Shown here: one piece after another, positions 17,408 through 25,511 of the stretch | How positions within the stretch are numbered: the first letter of the stretch is position 1 | How the letters are laid out: each line of letters opens with the position of its first letter | Source: Desulfobacteraceae bacterium | Lineage (GTDB): Bacteria > Desulfobacterota > Desulfobacteria > Desulfobacterales > Desulfosarcinaceae | Direction of reading: 5' to 3' | DNA length: 64,000 nt | Assembly (NCBI GenBank): GCA_013003715.1 | Contig: JABDIN010000080.1 | Span: 1 to 64,000 of the forward strand | Translations under genes and position numbers: made by a program | The notes under the pieces: generated by a model | Told to the model about the DNA's origin: nothing | The model's input: only the letters and a program-made list of their open reading frames with translations | Database searches by the model: none

Positions 17408-18067
17408 TCATGCGCTGATATAGTAGTTCCGCATCATGCCCATATCCTCATGTTCAAGATTATGGCAGTGATACAGAAATAAACCCGGATAGTCTCGAAA
17501 ATCAACCCGTATGCGGATCTGCTCTCCCGGCATCAGCAGGACGGTATCCTTCCAACCATCATCCACATAGCCCGCATGGGAAACACCACGACGGCTCAAT
17601 ACCCGGAACTGCTTTCCGTGAAGGTGGATGGGGTGCGGCATATCCATCATCCGCATCATGCCCATTCCGTCTCCCGAATTATCGAACTCCCAGATTTCCT
17701 GAGTATCCAGCTTCACCACCTCATCATCGGCGACGGCCTCCATCTGGAAAGACCTGTTGTTGATGGTCCACTGCATGTGCGCCATTGCCAGAAAAAACCG
17801 GCGGGGATCACCGGAGATTACCCGGCCTGCATATCGCCAGACCCGGGTTGGATTCCCCGGCAACAGGCCAAGTTCATCGGGAGCCGCCCGCAACTCGATG
17901 TCCAGATCCGATGCAAAACCGCCATTTCCGGGTAATGGTCTATTGTCCGCCCGGATCACGGACCAGGGTGTCCCCGTACCGGCAAGGAACCCAACCGCCA
18001 CCATACCGGTGGATTTAAGAAAGTGACGCCGGTTCACACATAGCGCACCATCGTTTTTTTTATCCAT
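17408..18067 (-). CDS. Multicopper oxidase reduced to one cupredoxin domain
   Basis: A 219-residue exported protein. It starts with a Tat signal (NRRHFLKSTG), then about 50 residues matching the beginning of a multicopper oxidase (ELRAAPDELGLLPGNPTRVW), then jumps into the last cupredoxin domain. The C-terminal copper motifs are intact: HPIHLHGKQF and YHCHNLEHEDMGMM. The HxHG and HxH pairs of the first domain, needed for the trinuclear copper site, are missing. Family members have about 450-500 residues, so roughly 250 are absent with the frame kept. The type 1 copper ligands (His, Cys, His, Met) remain, so it could work as a small blue copper protein, or it may be a decaying gene. The start at 18067 puts the twin-arginine near residue 13. 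Confidence 0.75.
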   Translation of the reverse strand: MDKKNDGALCVNRRHFLKSTGMVAVGFLAGTGTPWSVIRADNRPLPGNGGFASDLDIELRAAPDELGLLPGNPTRVWRYAGRVISGDPRRFFLAMAHMQWTINNRSFQMEAVADDEVVKLDTQEIWEFDNSGDGMGMMRMMDMPHPIHLHGKQFRVLSRRGVSHAGYVDDGWKDTVLLMPGEQIRIRVDFRDYPGLFLYHCHNLEHEDMGMMRNYYISA

Positions 18068-18319
18068 AGTCGTCACTATATTGCGAATCGAAGAAGAAGC
18101 GTTTGTATAAAAAATTTTCCGCATACATGCTTAATAGTATAATCATTCTGTAGACCAAATGTTCGGTCATTGAGGCGGTGATTGCTTTTTTTGATCGTCG
18201 GTCAAATTCACGCTTGCATGCGCATATCGTCCGGCGCATAATAAAAAGCATCCCAACAAACCAAACAAACCGGTTCATTCGCTTTGACATGCGCAATCAA
18301 AATCTAAAAGGAGGCGCTC

Positions 18320-19156
18320 ATGGATAACACTCTATTGGAAAGACTGCCGAATTTTATGATGACGCTGGGTTTGACGGAAGCCCCCATGGGGATTTTCTAC
18401 ACCGATGAAAAACCAGCCAATGGATTCAGCCCCAAATCAGGCAACCTGCCCACCCGGGAGAAAGAGATCAAAAACGAAATTGACTGGCAGGAGGTATTCA
18501 GCCAATTCTCCTGTGTCATGGGCAACATCTGGCGAGCCCGTAAAAAAAATACAGCCGCCTATTTTTCATCCGAACTCTTCGGGTGTCCGGGCGGTGCCTT
18601 CTGGATGGGATTCAACAAACCCCAGGTGGATACCATCATCAACTATGTATCCACGGGTATCCCCAACCAGACGGATGGTGAGCGGTACTGCGATTCCCCG
18701 GAATCATTAAAGCGGATTTTCGAATTCGTGGACCCCCGCCCTGCTCCCGAATCCTATTGCGTGGTTAAACCGGTGGAACAATTCTCGAAAAGCGAGCACC
18801 CAGAATTGGTGGCCTTTTTCACCAGACCGGAGTCTCTGGCCGGCCTCCATCAATTGGCGGCCTATGTAACCAATGATCCGGAAGTGGTGGTTTCCCCATG
18901 GGGGGCGGCCTGCGGCAATGTAGTCGCGTGGCCGCTGCATTACCTGGAAAAGGGGCGACAAAAGGCGACCCTGGGGGGTTGGGACCCATCGGCGCGAAAG
19001 TTCTTTAAAACAGACGAATTGTCTTTTACGATACCCTATAAAATGTTCAAACAGATGCTGGAACGCTATGAGTCGTCATTTTTGACCACGAAAACGTGGC
19101 AGAATGTCCAACGTAAAATTGAAATGAGTAAAAAAAAATGGGGAGAGGTAAAATAG
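18320..19156 (+). CDS. DUF169 family protein
   Basis: A 278-residue protein of the DUF169 family, common in anaerobic bacteria and archaea but without known function. The family's Cys and Gly-rich segments are visible (FGCPGGAFWMGF and a later AACGNVVAWPL), as is the phrase VVKPVEQF. There is no signal peptide. AAAGGAGG before the ATG is an excellent ribosome site. The divergent 250-bp gap to the multicopper oxidase gene should contain its promoter. It overlaps the DUF123 gene by 19 nt. Confidence 0.85.
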   Translation: MDNTLLERLPNFMMTLGLTEAPMGIFYTDEKPANGFSPKSGNLPTREKEIKNEIDWQEVFSQFSCVMGNIWRARKKNTAAYFSSELFGCPGGAFWMGFNKPQVDTIINYVSTGIPNQTDGERYCDSPESLKRIFEFVDPRPAPESYCVVKPVEQFSKSEHPELVAFFTRPESLAGLHQLAAYVTNDPEVVVSPWGAACGNVVAWPLHYLEKGRQKATLGGWDPSARKFFKTDELSFTIPYKMFKQMLERYESSFLTTKTWQNVQRKIEMSKKKWGEVK

Positions 19157-19581
19157 TCAATCATCGAACGGCAACCGGCACTTATGCACTGATTCTGCGG
19201 TTGCCGCGAAAGACCGTGATCACCATCGGCAAACTGGGGAAGATCGGATTCTCAGGCGGCTGGTATGCCTATGTGGGGAGTGCGTTCGGCCCCGGCGGCT
19301 TGAGGGCGCGTATAAGCCGGCATTATCGCCGTGAGAAGACACTTCACTGGCACATCGATTACCTCCGGGAAAAATCAGAGGTAACGGAAGCCTGGATCAC
19401 CACTGATGATCAGCGCCTGGAGCATCGATGGGCAGGAATACTCGCTGCCGGTCCTTTCTCGGGAACACCTGTTCGCAAATTCGGCAGTTCTGACTGCCGG
19501 TGCATTTCACACCTTTTTTATTATTGCAAACGCCTTCCTGGAAATGATTTAAAGTCCGCATTAAACGCATCAGTGATTTGA
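19138..19581 (+). CDS. DUF123 (GIY-YIG-like) protein
   Basis: A 147-residue protein matching DUF123, a small family related to GIY-YIG nucleases and sometimes fused to endonuclease III. The segments GTYALIL, GWYAYVGSAFG, ARISRHYR and HWHIDYL are family hallmarks, and Cys/His residues occur near the C-terminus (DCRCISHLF). Whether it cuts DNA is not established. The start at 19138 overlaps the DUF169 gene; GGAGAGG lies inside the first codons, so a slightly later start is possible. Its end overlaps the end of the opposing aminotransferase remnant by 12 nt. Confidence 0.8.
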   Translation: MGRGKIVNHRTATGTYALILRLPRKTVITIGKLGKIGFSGGWYAYVGSAFGPGGLRARISRHYRREKTLHWHIDYLREKSEVTEAWITTDDQRLEHRWAGILAAGPFSGTPVRKFGSSDCRCISHLFYYCKRLPGNDLKSALNASVI

Positions 19582-20757
19582 AGGCATCATACCTGTTTCG
19601 CTCTCCACCTGCGAAATACTACGGTCCAGGATATCCACCATCTGATCGATCTGCTCATCTGTACTGATCAGTGGCGGTCCGAAAAGCACCATATCGCCAT
19701 CGCAGCCGCGGTTACATCCGTTTGACGGCAGCACAAGCAGGCCAAGGGACCTGGCAGCATCATATATCCGTGTATGAAAAGAAAGCGCAGGCTCATAAGG
19801 CAACTTTTTATCCCTGTCCCTCACGAATTCAATTCCCCACATCATCCCCAGTCCGCGAACGTCACCGACGCTTGGATGTTCGAAAAGTTCATTTAATCTC
19901 CGCCCTAAATGTGCGCCGGTTTTCGCTGCTTGATGCAACACCTCATTTTTCTCGACATAATCCAAAACCGCGTGTCCTGCCGCCATACCCAATGGATGAC
20001 CGGAATGTGATTGACTGGCGGCATACATACCCTCACCCCGGGAAATGGTTTCTATGATCAGCTGATTACACAGGACGCCGGCCAGCGGATAATATCCAGC
20101 ACCGACGCCTTTGCCGAAGGCGATGATATCCGGTTTTGCATTGAAATGATCGCTGGCGAAAAAAACATCCCCGGTTCTACCCGCTCCGGTCATGACCTCA
20201 TCTGCGATATATAGCACTTCATATCGATCACAAATCTGCCGAATGCGTGTGAAATATTCGTACGGCGGTACAGCCCCGGAGATGGATGTACCCACAACCG
20301 GCTCAGCCATAAAAGCGGCAATTGTCTCCGGCCCTTCTGCAAGGATGGCATCTTCAAGTGCTCCCGCACAGTCAAGATCGCAAGTGCCCGGTGACTTCCC
20401 AAACCAGCACCGATAACAGTATGCCGGCGGAATGTGAAAAGATTCTTTCAGATACGGCTGAAAATCCTTCCGCCGAAGGGTCACACCGGTCCAGGATAAT
20501 GCCCCCATGGTAATTCCATGATAACTCTGCCACCTGGAAATAACCTTATAGCGCTGTGATTGTCCGGTGGACAACCAGTAAGTCCGCGCGAGTTTAACAG
20601 CAGCCTCCGTGGCTTCGGAACCGGAGTTGCTGAAAAATGCGCCGGACATTGGTTCGGTCGTTAGTCTACAATACCGCTCGGCCAGTGATTCGGCAATTTC
20701 ACTTAAAAAAGACCCGGCCAATCTCAAAAAAATGGGCCCGGACAACGCCGGACCCAT
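19570..20757 (-). pseudogene. 5'-truncated class III aminotransferase
   Basis: The readable product (395 residues) matches PLP-dependent class III aminotransferases from about residue 15: NSGSEATEAAVKLAR, the PLP Lys in FGKGVGAG and the IADEVMTGAGRTG motif are present. The first 60-75 residues of the family, including the substrate-side N-terminal segment, are missing. The apparent ATG and the next dozen codons are the stem, loop and T run of the S41 peptidase terminator, so the 5' end was replaced by an unrelated sequence. It keeps a four-Cys insert (YCYRCWF...CDLDCA) also found in the intact aminotransferase at 24023. Expression would need read-through of that terminator, so it is probably inactive. 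Confidence 0.75.
20725..20757 (-). terminator. Rho-independent terminator of the S41 gene
   Basis: On the minus strand a 10-bp stem (20757-20748 with 20741-20732, one G-U pair) and a 6-nt loop are followed by seven T residues. It lies 37 bp past the peptidase stop and overlaps the apparent start of the truncated aminotransferase. Confidence 0.85.
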
Positions 20758-20793
20758 CTCTTGGGATACTATTGGAAAATTGAAATTAATTTA

Positions 20794-23253
20794 TCAGTGA
20801 ATGTTTATGTAATGGAACTTGGCACCCGGAAAGGTGGTATTGGAATCACTGGTGAACCGGAAGTGCAAAACCACCTCATTTTGGCCGGCAAATTCGGAAA
20901 GATCAAAAGAATACGCCCTAAAATCCTGTGGTCCGCTTCCTGCTAACAGGTTCCTTCTGGTCTCACCCTGGGTTACGAACACCCGGACAAAATCCCAATC
21001 GGGTTCGGTGTCAAATTCCAACCCAAATGAAAGCGTTGCATCGGTCAGACCGGTCATATCAAGATACAGAACCGCATCCGAATCCACAAAATTAGCATAA
21101 TCCGGAGTATAACCGACCTGTAGATAGGGTGTCACGAGGTTCCAACCGTCTTCCACCGGATTGCGGTTTATCACGGCAAGCGGCGCGACATCGGTGACCG
21201 ATGAAAAATCGATGGACAGACCGGTCTCATCGAGTACCACGAGTTCACCCAGCACCACAATTTCGCGTTTGAGGTTCCACAACAGGCGATTGCCGCGGCC
21301 AAATCCTTCGAATTTTACGTTCGCGACATCTCCGGCTGAAAGGAGAGAAGTAAAATTAACATCGATAAATTCTTCCCGGCTGCGGGCAAAGACCGGTATC
21401 TGCAACGCCAGCTCACCATCGATGGATACGTTGACATAATCCGTATGTGCGACAAAGATGCCATACTGAAGATCACTCAGCGATAGCGTTACTTCATGAT
21501 CCATCTCTTCGCCGCGGGCATAGCCCTTGTAATGACGGGACATCCGGGCAAGGCCTTTGCTTATTTTGCGGACCTGATCTTCTCCACCGGTAATCACATC
21601 ACGCAGAGTCATACTCACATCCTTGTCCGCGAAACAGCCGTAATCTTCTATCAGTTCCCCTTCATGTGCACCGAAGCGAATGTTCTGACGCCAGGAAACC
21701 CGCATGTCATGGTTGAAGGGCAACGGCACAAAATCGGGTGTCCCATATTCGAGGAAATAACCATGCTCGATGACATTGGCGCCACCGGCGCCGGTCTGAG
21801 GATCTTCACCATATATAACGGCTGCATTATTGTCCTGTATGGAACATGTAAACATATCCGTGGCAGAATAGCTTCTTGCATTGGCCAGCACAGCCACCGG
21901 TTTGTAATAGATCTGACCCAAAAAATTGGCTTCGCTATCATAGGTAAAAGCGGCCCCGTCGCTGTAAATCCGGCTTGTACCTGCCACATCGTTAATGACT
22001 TGCCGAAATTCCGGTAGTTCCCAAATACTCAGGATAGACTCGTTCATGATCTTGCGGTTCAGGTCCGTATTCAGAAATCTCGATTTGAGTACCTGGGCCT
22101 CTTCCGGCATAAACAATTGAGGCAGGCGGTCAGCGAGGTTGATATATCCCCCGCCGTTGTTGCGAACGTCGAAAATCAATCCATCAGTATCGCTTAACTC
22201 TTCCAGGAGCAGTCTCCTGATTTCGTTGACGGTCCGGTTAACATTAAAATAAAAACTGGTTAAATTGATGTAGCCGAATCGGCCGTACCGGTTCTTGATG
22301 ATTCCCCACTTGACTACCCTGACATTGGAAGGATTATCCGGATAAATACTGGGGGGCTCAAGACCATGTGAACGAAGAAAATCGGTGTATTGTTGTTGAT
22401 AGTCATCCATACCAACATTCGGTTCTTTTACATCAAATCGTTTTTTCTCCTCCATTTGGAATCGTCTGGCACCAGGCTCCGGTTCGCTCCATTCTGCGAT
22501 CCATGGCAGGGTGATATGATAGGTATCACCGTCGTCATCATCGTAGTCATCATCATCGTCTTCCCTCGCAGATCTAAGAAGGATGGTGACTTCATTATTT
22601 TCCGGCACCAAATGGCGAACATGGGTTATCTGCGTCATGAGATCAAGGGCGCGTATGAATCCACCAAAATCATTGGCCCCGCGAGCAATAGGGAAAAGAG
22701 ACCGAACCGCTTCCACAATCGGTACACCGTCGTAAGCAATCACTTTGTCACCGACGGCGGGTATCCGTTGACCCGGCGCAAATTGACGCATCAAATCCGC
22801 ATTAACAGCCTGAATCCTCACTTGAAAAAAGTTATCCTCTCCAACTGCTCGGACAAACGTAAGCGGTAAAAAGCTTGTATAGTCAGCGTGAGGAGAAGGA
22901 AAATAATAATTGAGATGCAGGTCACGTTGTACAATAAAAATTTCCCACAATGCCTTCTCCAGTTCAGCAGTGGTCATACTCTCCAGGTTTGCGACAACCC
23001 GATCGATGGCGGGAACCGGGTCATCATTGCCATAGTAATCCATTTTGACATAGCGATGAACATACAGGTCTTTTATGAAAATTTGCGCCTGCTCGGCTAA
23101 AACACGTTTTTCTTCCAGAGACATTTCCGGAAATACGATGTTGTCCCTGACGGCTTCCAGTCTCTCCTGCCTGACAACATCCGCAGTTAAGACACTTGGG
23201 AGAAACAAGAGCGTTATCCCCATAATTACTAAAAATCGCTGTAAAACTTTCAT
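20794..23253 (-). CDS. Secreted S41-family peptidase with C-terminal binding domain
   Basis: An 819-residue exported protein with an N-terminal signal (about 1-24). The core (about 330-560) resembles C-terminal processing (tail-specific) peptidases: GLIFDVRNNGGG and the nucleophile segment ARSYSATDMF are visible. An unusual acidic loop of eleven Asp/Gly/Tyr residues (about 232-244) could bind calcium. After about residue 690 a beta-rich domain (DWDFVRVFVTQG) resembles the MAM-like domain of immune inhibitor A peptidases and may bind substrate or surface. The long promoter side (23254-24022) contains a tandem repeat. It has its own terminator and seems monocistronic. The family is clear; the target proteins are unknown. 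Confidence 0.8.
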   Translation of the reverse strand: MKVLQRFLVIMGITLLFLPSVLTADVVRQERLEAVRDNIVFPEMSLEEKRVLAEQAQIFIKDLYVHRYVKMDYYGNDDPVPAIDRVVANLESMTTAELEKALWEIFIVQRDLHLNYYFPSPHADYTSFLPLTFVRAVGEDNFFQVRIQAVNADLMRQFAPGQRIPAVGDKVIAYDGVPIVEAVRSLFPIARGANDFGGFIRALDLMTQITHVRHLVPENNEVTILLRSAREDDDDDYDDDDGDTYHITLPWIAEWSEPEPGARRFQMEEKKRFDVKEPNVGMDDYQQQYTDFLRSHGLEPPSIYPDNPSNVRVVKWGIIKNRYGRFGYINLTSFYFNVNRTVNEIRRLLLEELSDTDGLIFDVRNNGGGYINLADRLPQLFMPEEAQVLKSRFLNTDLNRKIMNESILSIWELPEFRQVINDVAGTSRIYSDGAAFTYDSEANFLGQIYYKPVAVLANARSYSATDMFTCSIQDNNAAVIYGEDPQTGAGGANVIEHGYFLEYGTPDFVPLPFNHDMRVSWRQNIRFGAHEGELIEDYGCFADKDVSMTLRDVITGGEDQVRKISKGLARMSRHYKGYARGEEMDHEVTLSLSDLQYGIFVAHTDYVNVSIDGELALQIPVFARSREEFIDVNFTSLLSAGDVANVKFEGFGRGNRLLWNLKREIVVLGELVVLDETGLSIDFSSVTDVAPLAVINRNPVEDGWNLVTPYLQVGYTPDYANFVDSDAVLYLDMTGLTDATLSFGLEFDTEPDWDFVRVFVTQGETRRNLLAGSGPQDFRAYSFDLSEFAGQNEVVLHFRFTSDSNTTFPGAKFHYINIH

Positions 23254-23812
23254 GATCTTTCCCCCCCCACTATATGATTAGAAAATAAGTTAATAAAAAG
23301 ATGAGAATTGGGATATACATCCCGCCCTGGCCACGTGGAAGAGATCCGAAATTATCTTGCCGAAAAACGATGTTAACCTCGGAAGACAACCACCTGATAT
23401 GGATAAAATGAATATTGAAATATTTCCGCCCGCACCTTTTCCGCTCTATCCAGAGGTATGATTTCAGTACAGATTCGTTTTGTTTGAGGTGAGAGATGCA
23501 AATCAAAAGAGTTGCTACCGGAAGAGGCACATCCGGTATGCCGTGGTGCAACACCGTGTCAGCGTCTGTCAACCTTTTTTCGGCTGCCGGGTCGGATCCA
23601 ATAAAAATCAACAATATTTATGCTTTACGTTATTTCTTAGTGTTTTTTTGATGTTTTCATCATAATAACCACAATTCCTTAAGCTTATCAACAATTTTTT
23701 TAATAATCGATCATATCGATTTTCCTGCTTTGACAACGAGATTGCGCCCATCCATCTGTTGCTGACAAAGATATCATCGAAGTCGAAGTATTACGCGTGA
23801 GATCTTTCGCCG

Positions 23813-23914
23813 GGAGGAGAATTCATCGGGAGGAGAATTCATCGAGAGGAGAATTCATCGAGAGGAGAATTCATCGAGGGGAGAATTCATCGAGGAAAGA
23901 ATTCATCGAGGAAA
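23813..23914. repeat. Tandem repeat, six copies of a 16-bp unit
   Basis: GAATTC occurs at 23819, 23835, 23851, 23867, 23883 and 23899, exactly 16 bp apart, inside the unit GAATTCATCGAGAGGA. The first copy differs (CGGGA) and the last two have drifted (GGGGA, GGAAA). As the unit length is not a multiple of three and stands in a gene-free gap, it is not protein-coding. It is a likely variable-number site. Confidence 0.9.
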
Positions 23915-23973
23915 TTTCAAGCCAGCCACACTATTGCGACCACCACATTTTTTTGATGCAAATATTGCAGAAG

Positions 23974-24006
23974 ATGCCCTGAACGCTTGACATTCAGGGC
24001 ATTTCT
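23974..24006 (-). terminator. Hairpin after the aminotransferase gene
   Basis: ATGCCCTGAA (23974-23983) pairs perfectly with TTCAGGGCAT (23993-24002). On the minus strand it lies 17 bp after the aminotransferase stop, with only a weak T stretch. It marks the end of the catabolic block. Confidence 0.65.
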
Positions 24007-24022
24007 TCCGTAGCCGAACTCA

Positions 24023-25402
24023 CTATATCGTTCTTAACACGGCCAGCAACACGTCGGTCGCTCTATCGATATAGTCGCGGGTAATGGTCAGTGGCGGCAT
24101 AAATCGGAGAACACTCCCGAAACGGCCACAGGGTACCATGATGACACCCTTGTTGAGCATTCCCATGACCACCTGACCGACGGCATCGGGTTCAAGTGGC
24201 GCTTTGGATGCTTTGTCTCTCACCAATTCTATGCCGATCATCAATCCGCGTCCTCGAATATCCCCGATATATGCGATTTTTGAAGCTTCGGCCATAAGTG
24301 TCGCTTTTGTCTCTTCCCCGACTTCTGCGACCCTGTCAATCATCTCGCTATTGTTTTCGGTCAAAATATCGATATTGGCCATACAGGCGACGGCGGAGAC
24401 GGCATTCCCGGCAAAGGTGTTCGGCTGGGAACTATCGGCAATCTTCTCAGCCAAGTCCGCTCGCATCGTTAAACCGGCCATGGGCATATCACCACCCATA
24501 CCTTTTCCCCAGGTCAGCATATCCGGTACCACACGGCTGTGTTCGATGGACCACATCGTACCGGTACGGCCCGTTCCGGCTTGAACTTCATCCGCCAGAA
24601 ACAAGGCACCGTGCTTGTCGCAGGCCGACTTCAAGGCCTCCATGTATCCCGGCGGCGGTACGATGTACCCCCCCTCACCCTGCTGCGGTTCCACGATCAA
24701 GGCACCGACATCATCAGCGGCCGTGTAGGGTGTATTGAGCACATAATCCACATATTTTGCGCATTGAAGATCACACTCCGGATACGTCATATTGAAACAG
24801 CACCGATAACAATAGGCATACGGCACATGGATAACACCGGGCATGAATGGTCCATACCCTTTTCGATACTGATCCCCGGTCGTCAGTGAACCGCATCCTG
24901 ACCAGACACCATGGTAGGCACCGTGAAAAGCCATTATTTGCGTCCTACCCGTAATGCGTCGAATAAATTTAATGGCGGTTTCAAGCGCCCCGCTGCCACC
25001 CTGGGTAAAATAGGATACGCTGTTATTTCGAAGTCCCTCCGGCATGATGGCGGAAACTTTTTTCGCCAATTGAATCCGCCGGGTATTGGTGATGTCAATG
25101 GCGTGCATTAATTTATGGAGCTGAGCTTCAATGGCCGCCACAACCCGCGGATGACGACGGCCCACGGCATTTACCGCAACACCTGCAGTAATGTCGATAA
25201 ACAGGTTGCCGTCCGGGTCCTTGACAGTGGCGCCTAAGCCATCGTCAAATACCACGGGGAAACGACCGGCTCCCCTGGCCAGGCATTCATATTGAAACGA
25301 ATCATCCAATGCCTTTCGAGCCATTGGTCCTGGAATCTCGCCCGTTATGATATTGGGCGCATCAGGATAGGATAGTTTTGCCAATTCCGATTCCGTAATC
25401 AT
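24023..25402 (-). CDS. Class III (omega-amino) aminotransferase
   Basis: A full-length PLP enzyme of 459 residues. It transfers an amino group, usually from a terminal amine, giving an aldehyde. GSGALETAIKF, FHGAYHGVW, the ADEVQAGTGRTG motif and the PLP Lys in TWGKGMGGD are present. An insert YCYRCCFNMTYPECDLQCA (about 200-218) has four cysteines that could bind metal or an Fe-S cluster. It is last in the minus-strand catabolic block, 109 bp after the AOR gene. Producing an aldehyde next to an aldehyde oxidoreductase is a coherent pair. AAGGAT precedes the ATG. The exact substrate (for example a polyamine, beta-amino acid or arylalkylamine) cannot be told. Confidence 0.88.
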   Translation of the reverse strand: MITESELAKLSYPDAPNIITGEIPGPMARKALDDSFQYECLARGAGRFPVVFDDGLGATVKDPDGNLFIDITAGVAVNAVGRRHPRVVAAIEAQLHKLMHAIDITNTRRIQLAKKVSAIMPEGLRNNSVSYFTQGGSGALETAIKFIRRITGRTQIMAFHGAYHGVWSGCGSLTTGDQYRKGYGPFMPGVIHVPYAYCYRCCFNMTYPECDLQCAKYVDYVLNTPYTAADDVGALIVEPQQGEGGYIVPPPGYMEALKSACDKHGALFLADEVQAGTGRTGTMWSIEHSRVVPDMLTWGKGMGGDMPMAGLTMRADLAEKIADSSQPNTFAGNAVSAVACMANIDILTENNSEMIDRVAEVGEETKATLMAEASKIAYIGDIRGRGLMIGIELVRDKASKAPLEPDAVGQVVMGMLNKGVIMVPCGRFGSVLRFMPPLTITRDYIDRATDVLLAVLRTI

Positions 25403-25511
25403 ATCCTTACTCCTTTTTGTTATGTATGGCTGTCGGTAGATGTTTTGGAAAGAATATCATCTCTCCGTTCCGGTATCCGCTTCGACGGAAAAACCGCTTT
25501 TCCGATCATGT

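Larger units (their letters stand above)
23254..24022. other. 769-bp intergenic region with tandem repeat
   Basis: No gene is supported. It lies between the S41 start and the aminotransferase end on the minus strand. The part 23254-23810 is AT-rich and should contain the S41 promoter. The tandem repeat and the aminotransferase terminator are listed separately. Confidence 0.6.

Noticed and set aside
23797-23982. Short frame over the tandem repeat (Arg/Glu/Ser-rich)
   Set aside because: The 16-bp unit shifts frame at each copy, so the peptide is a by-product of the repeat.
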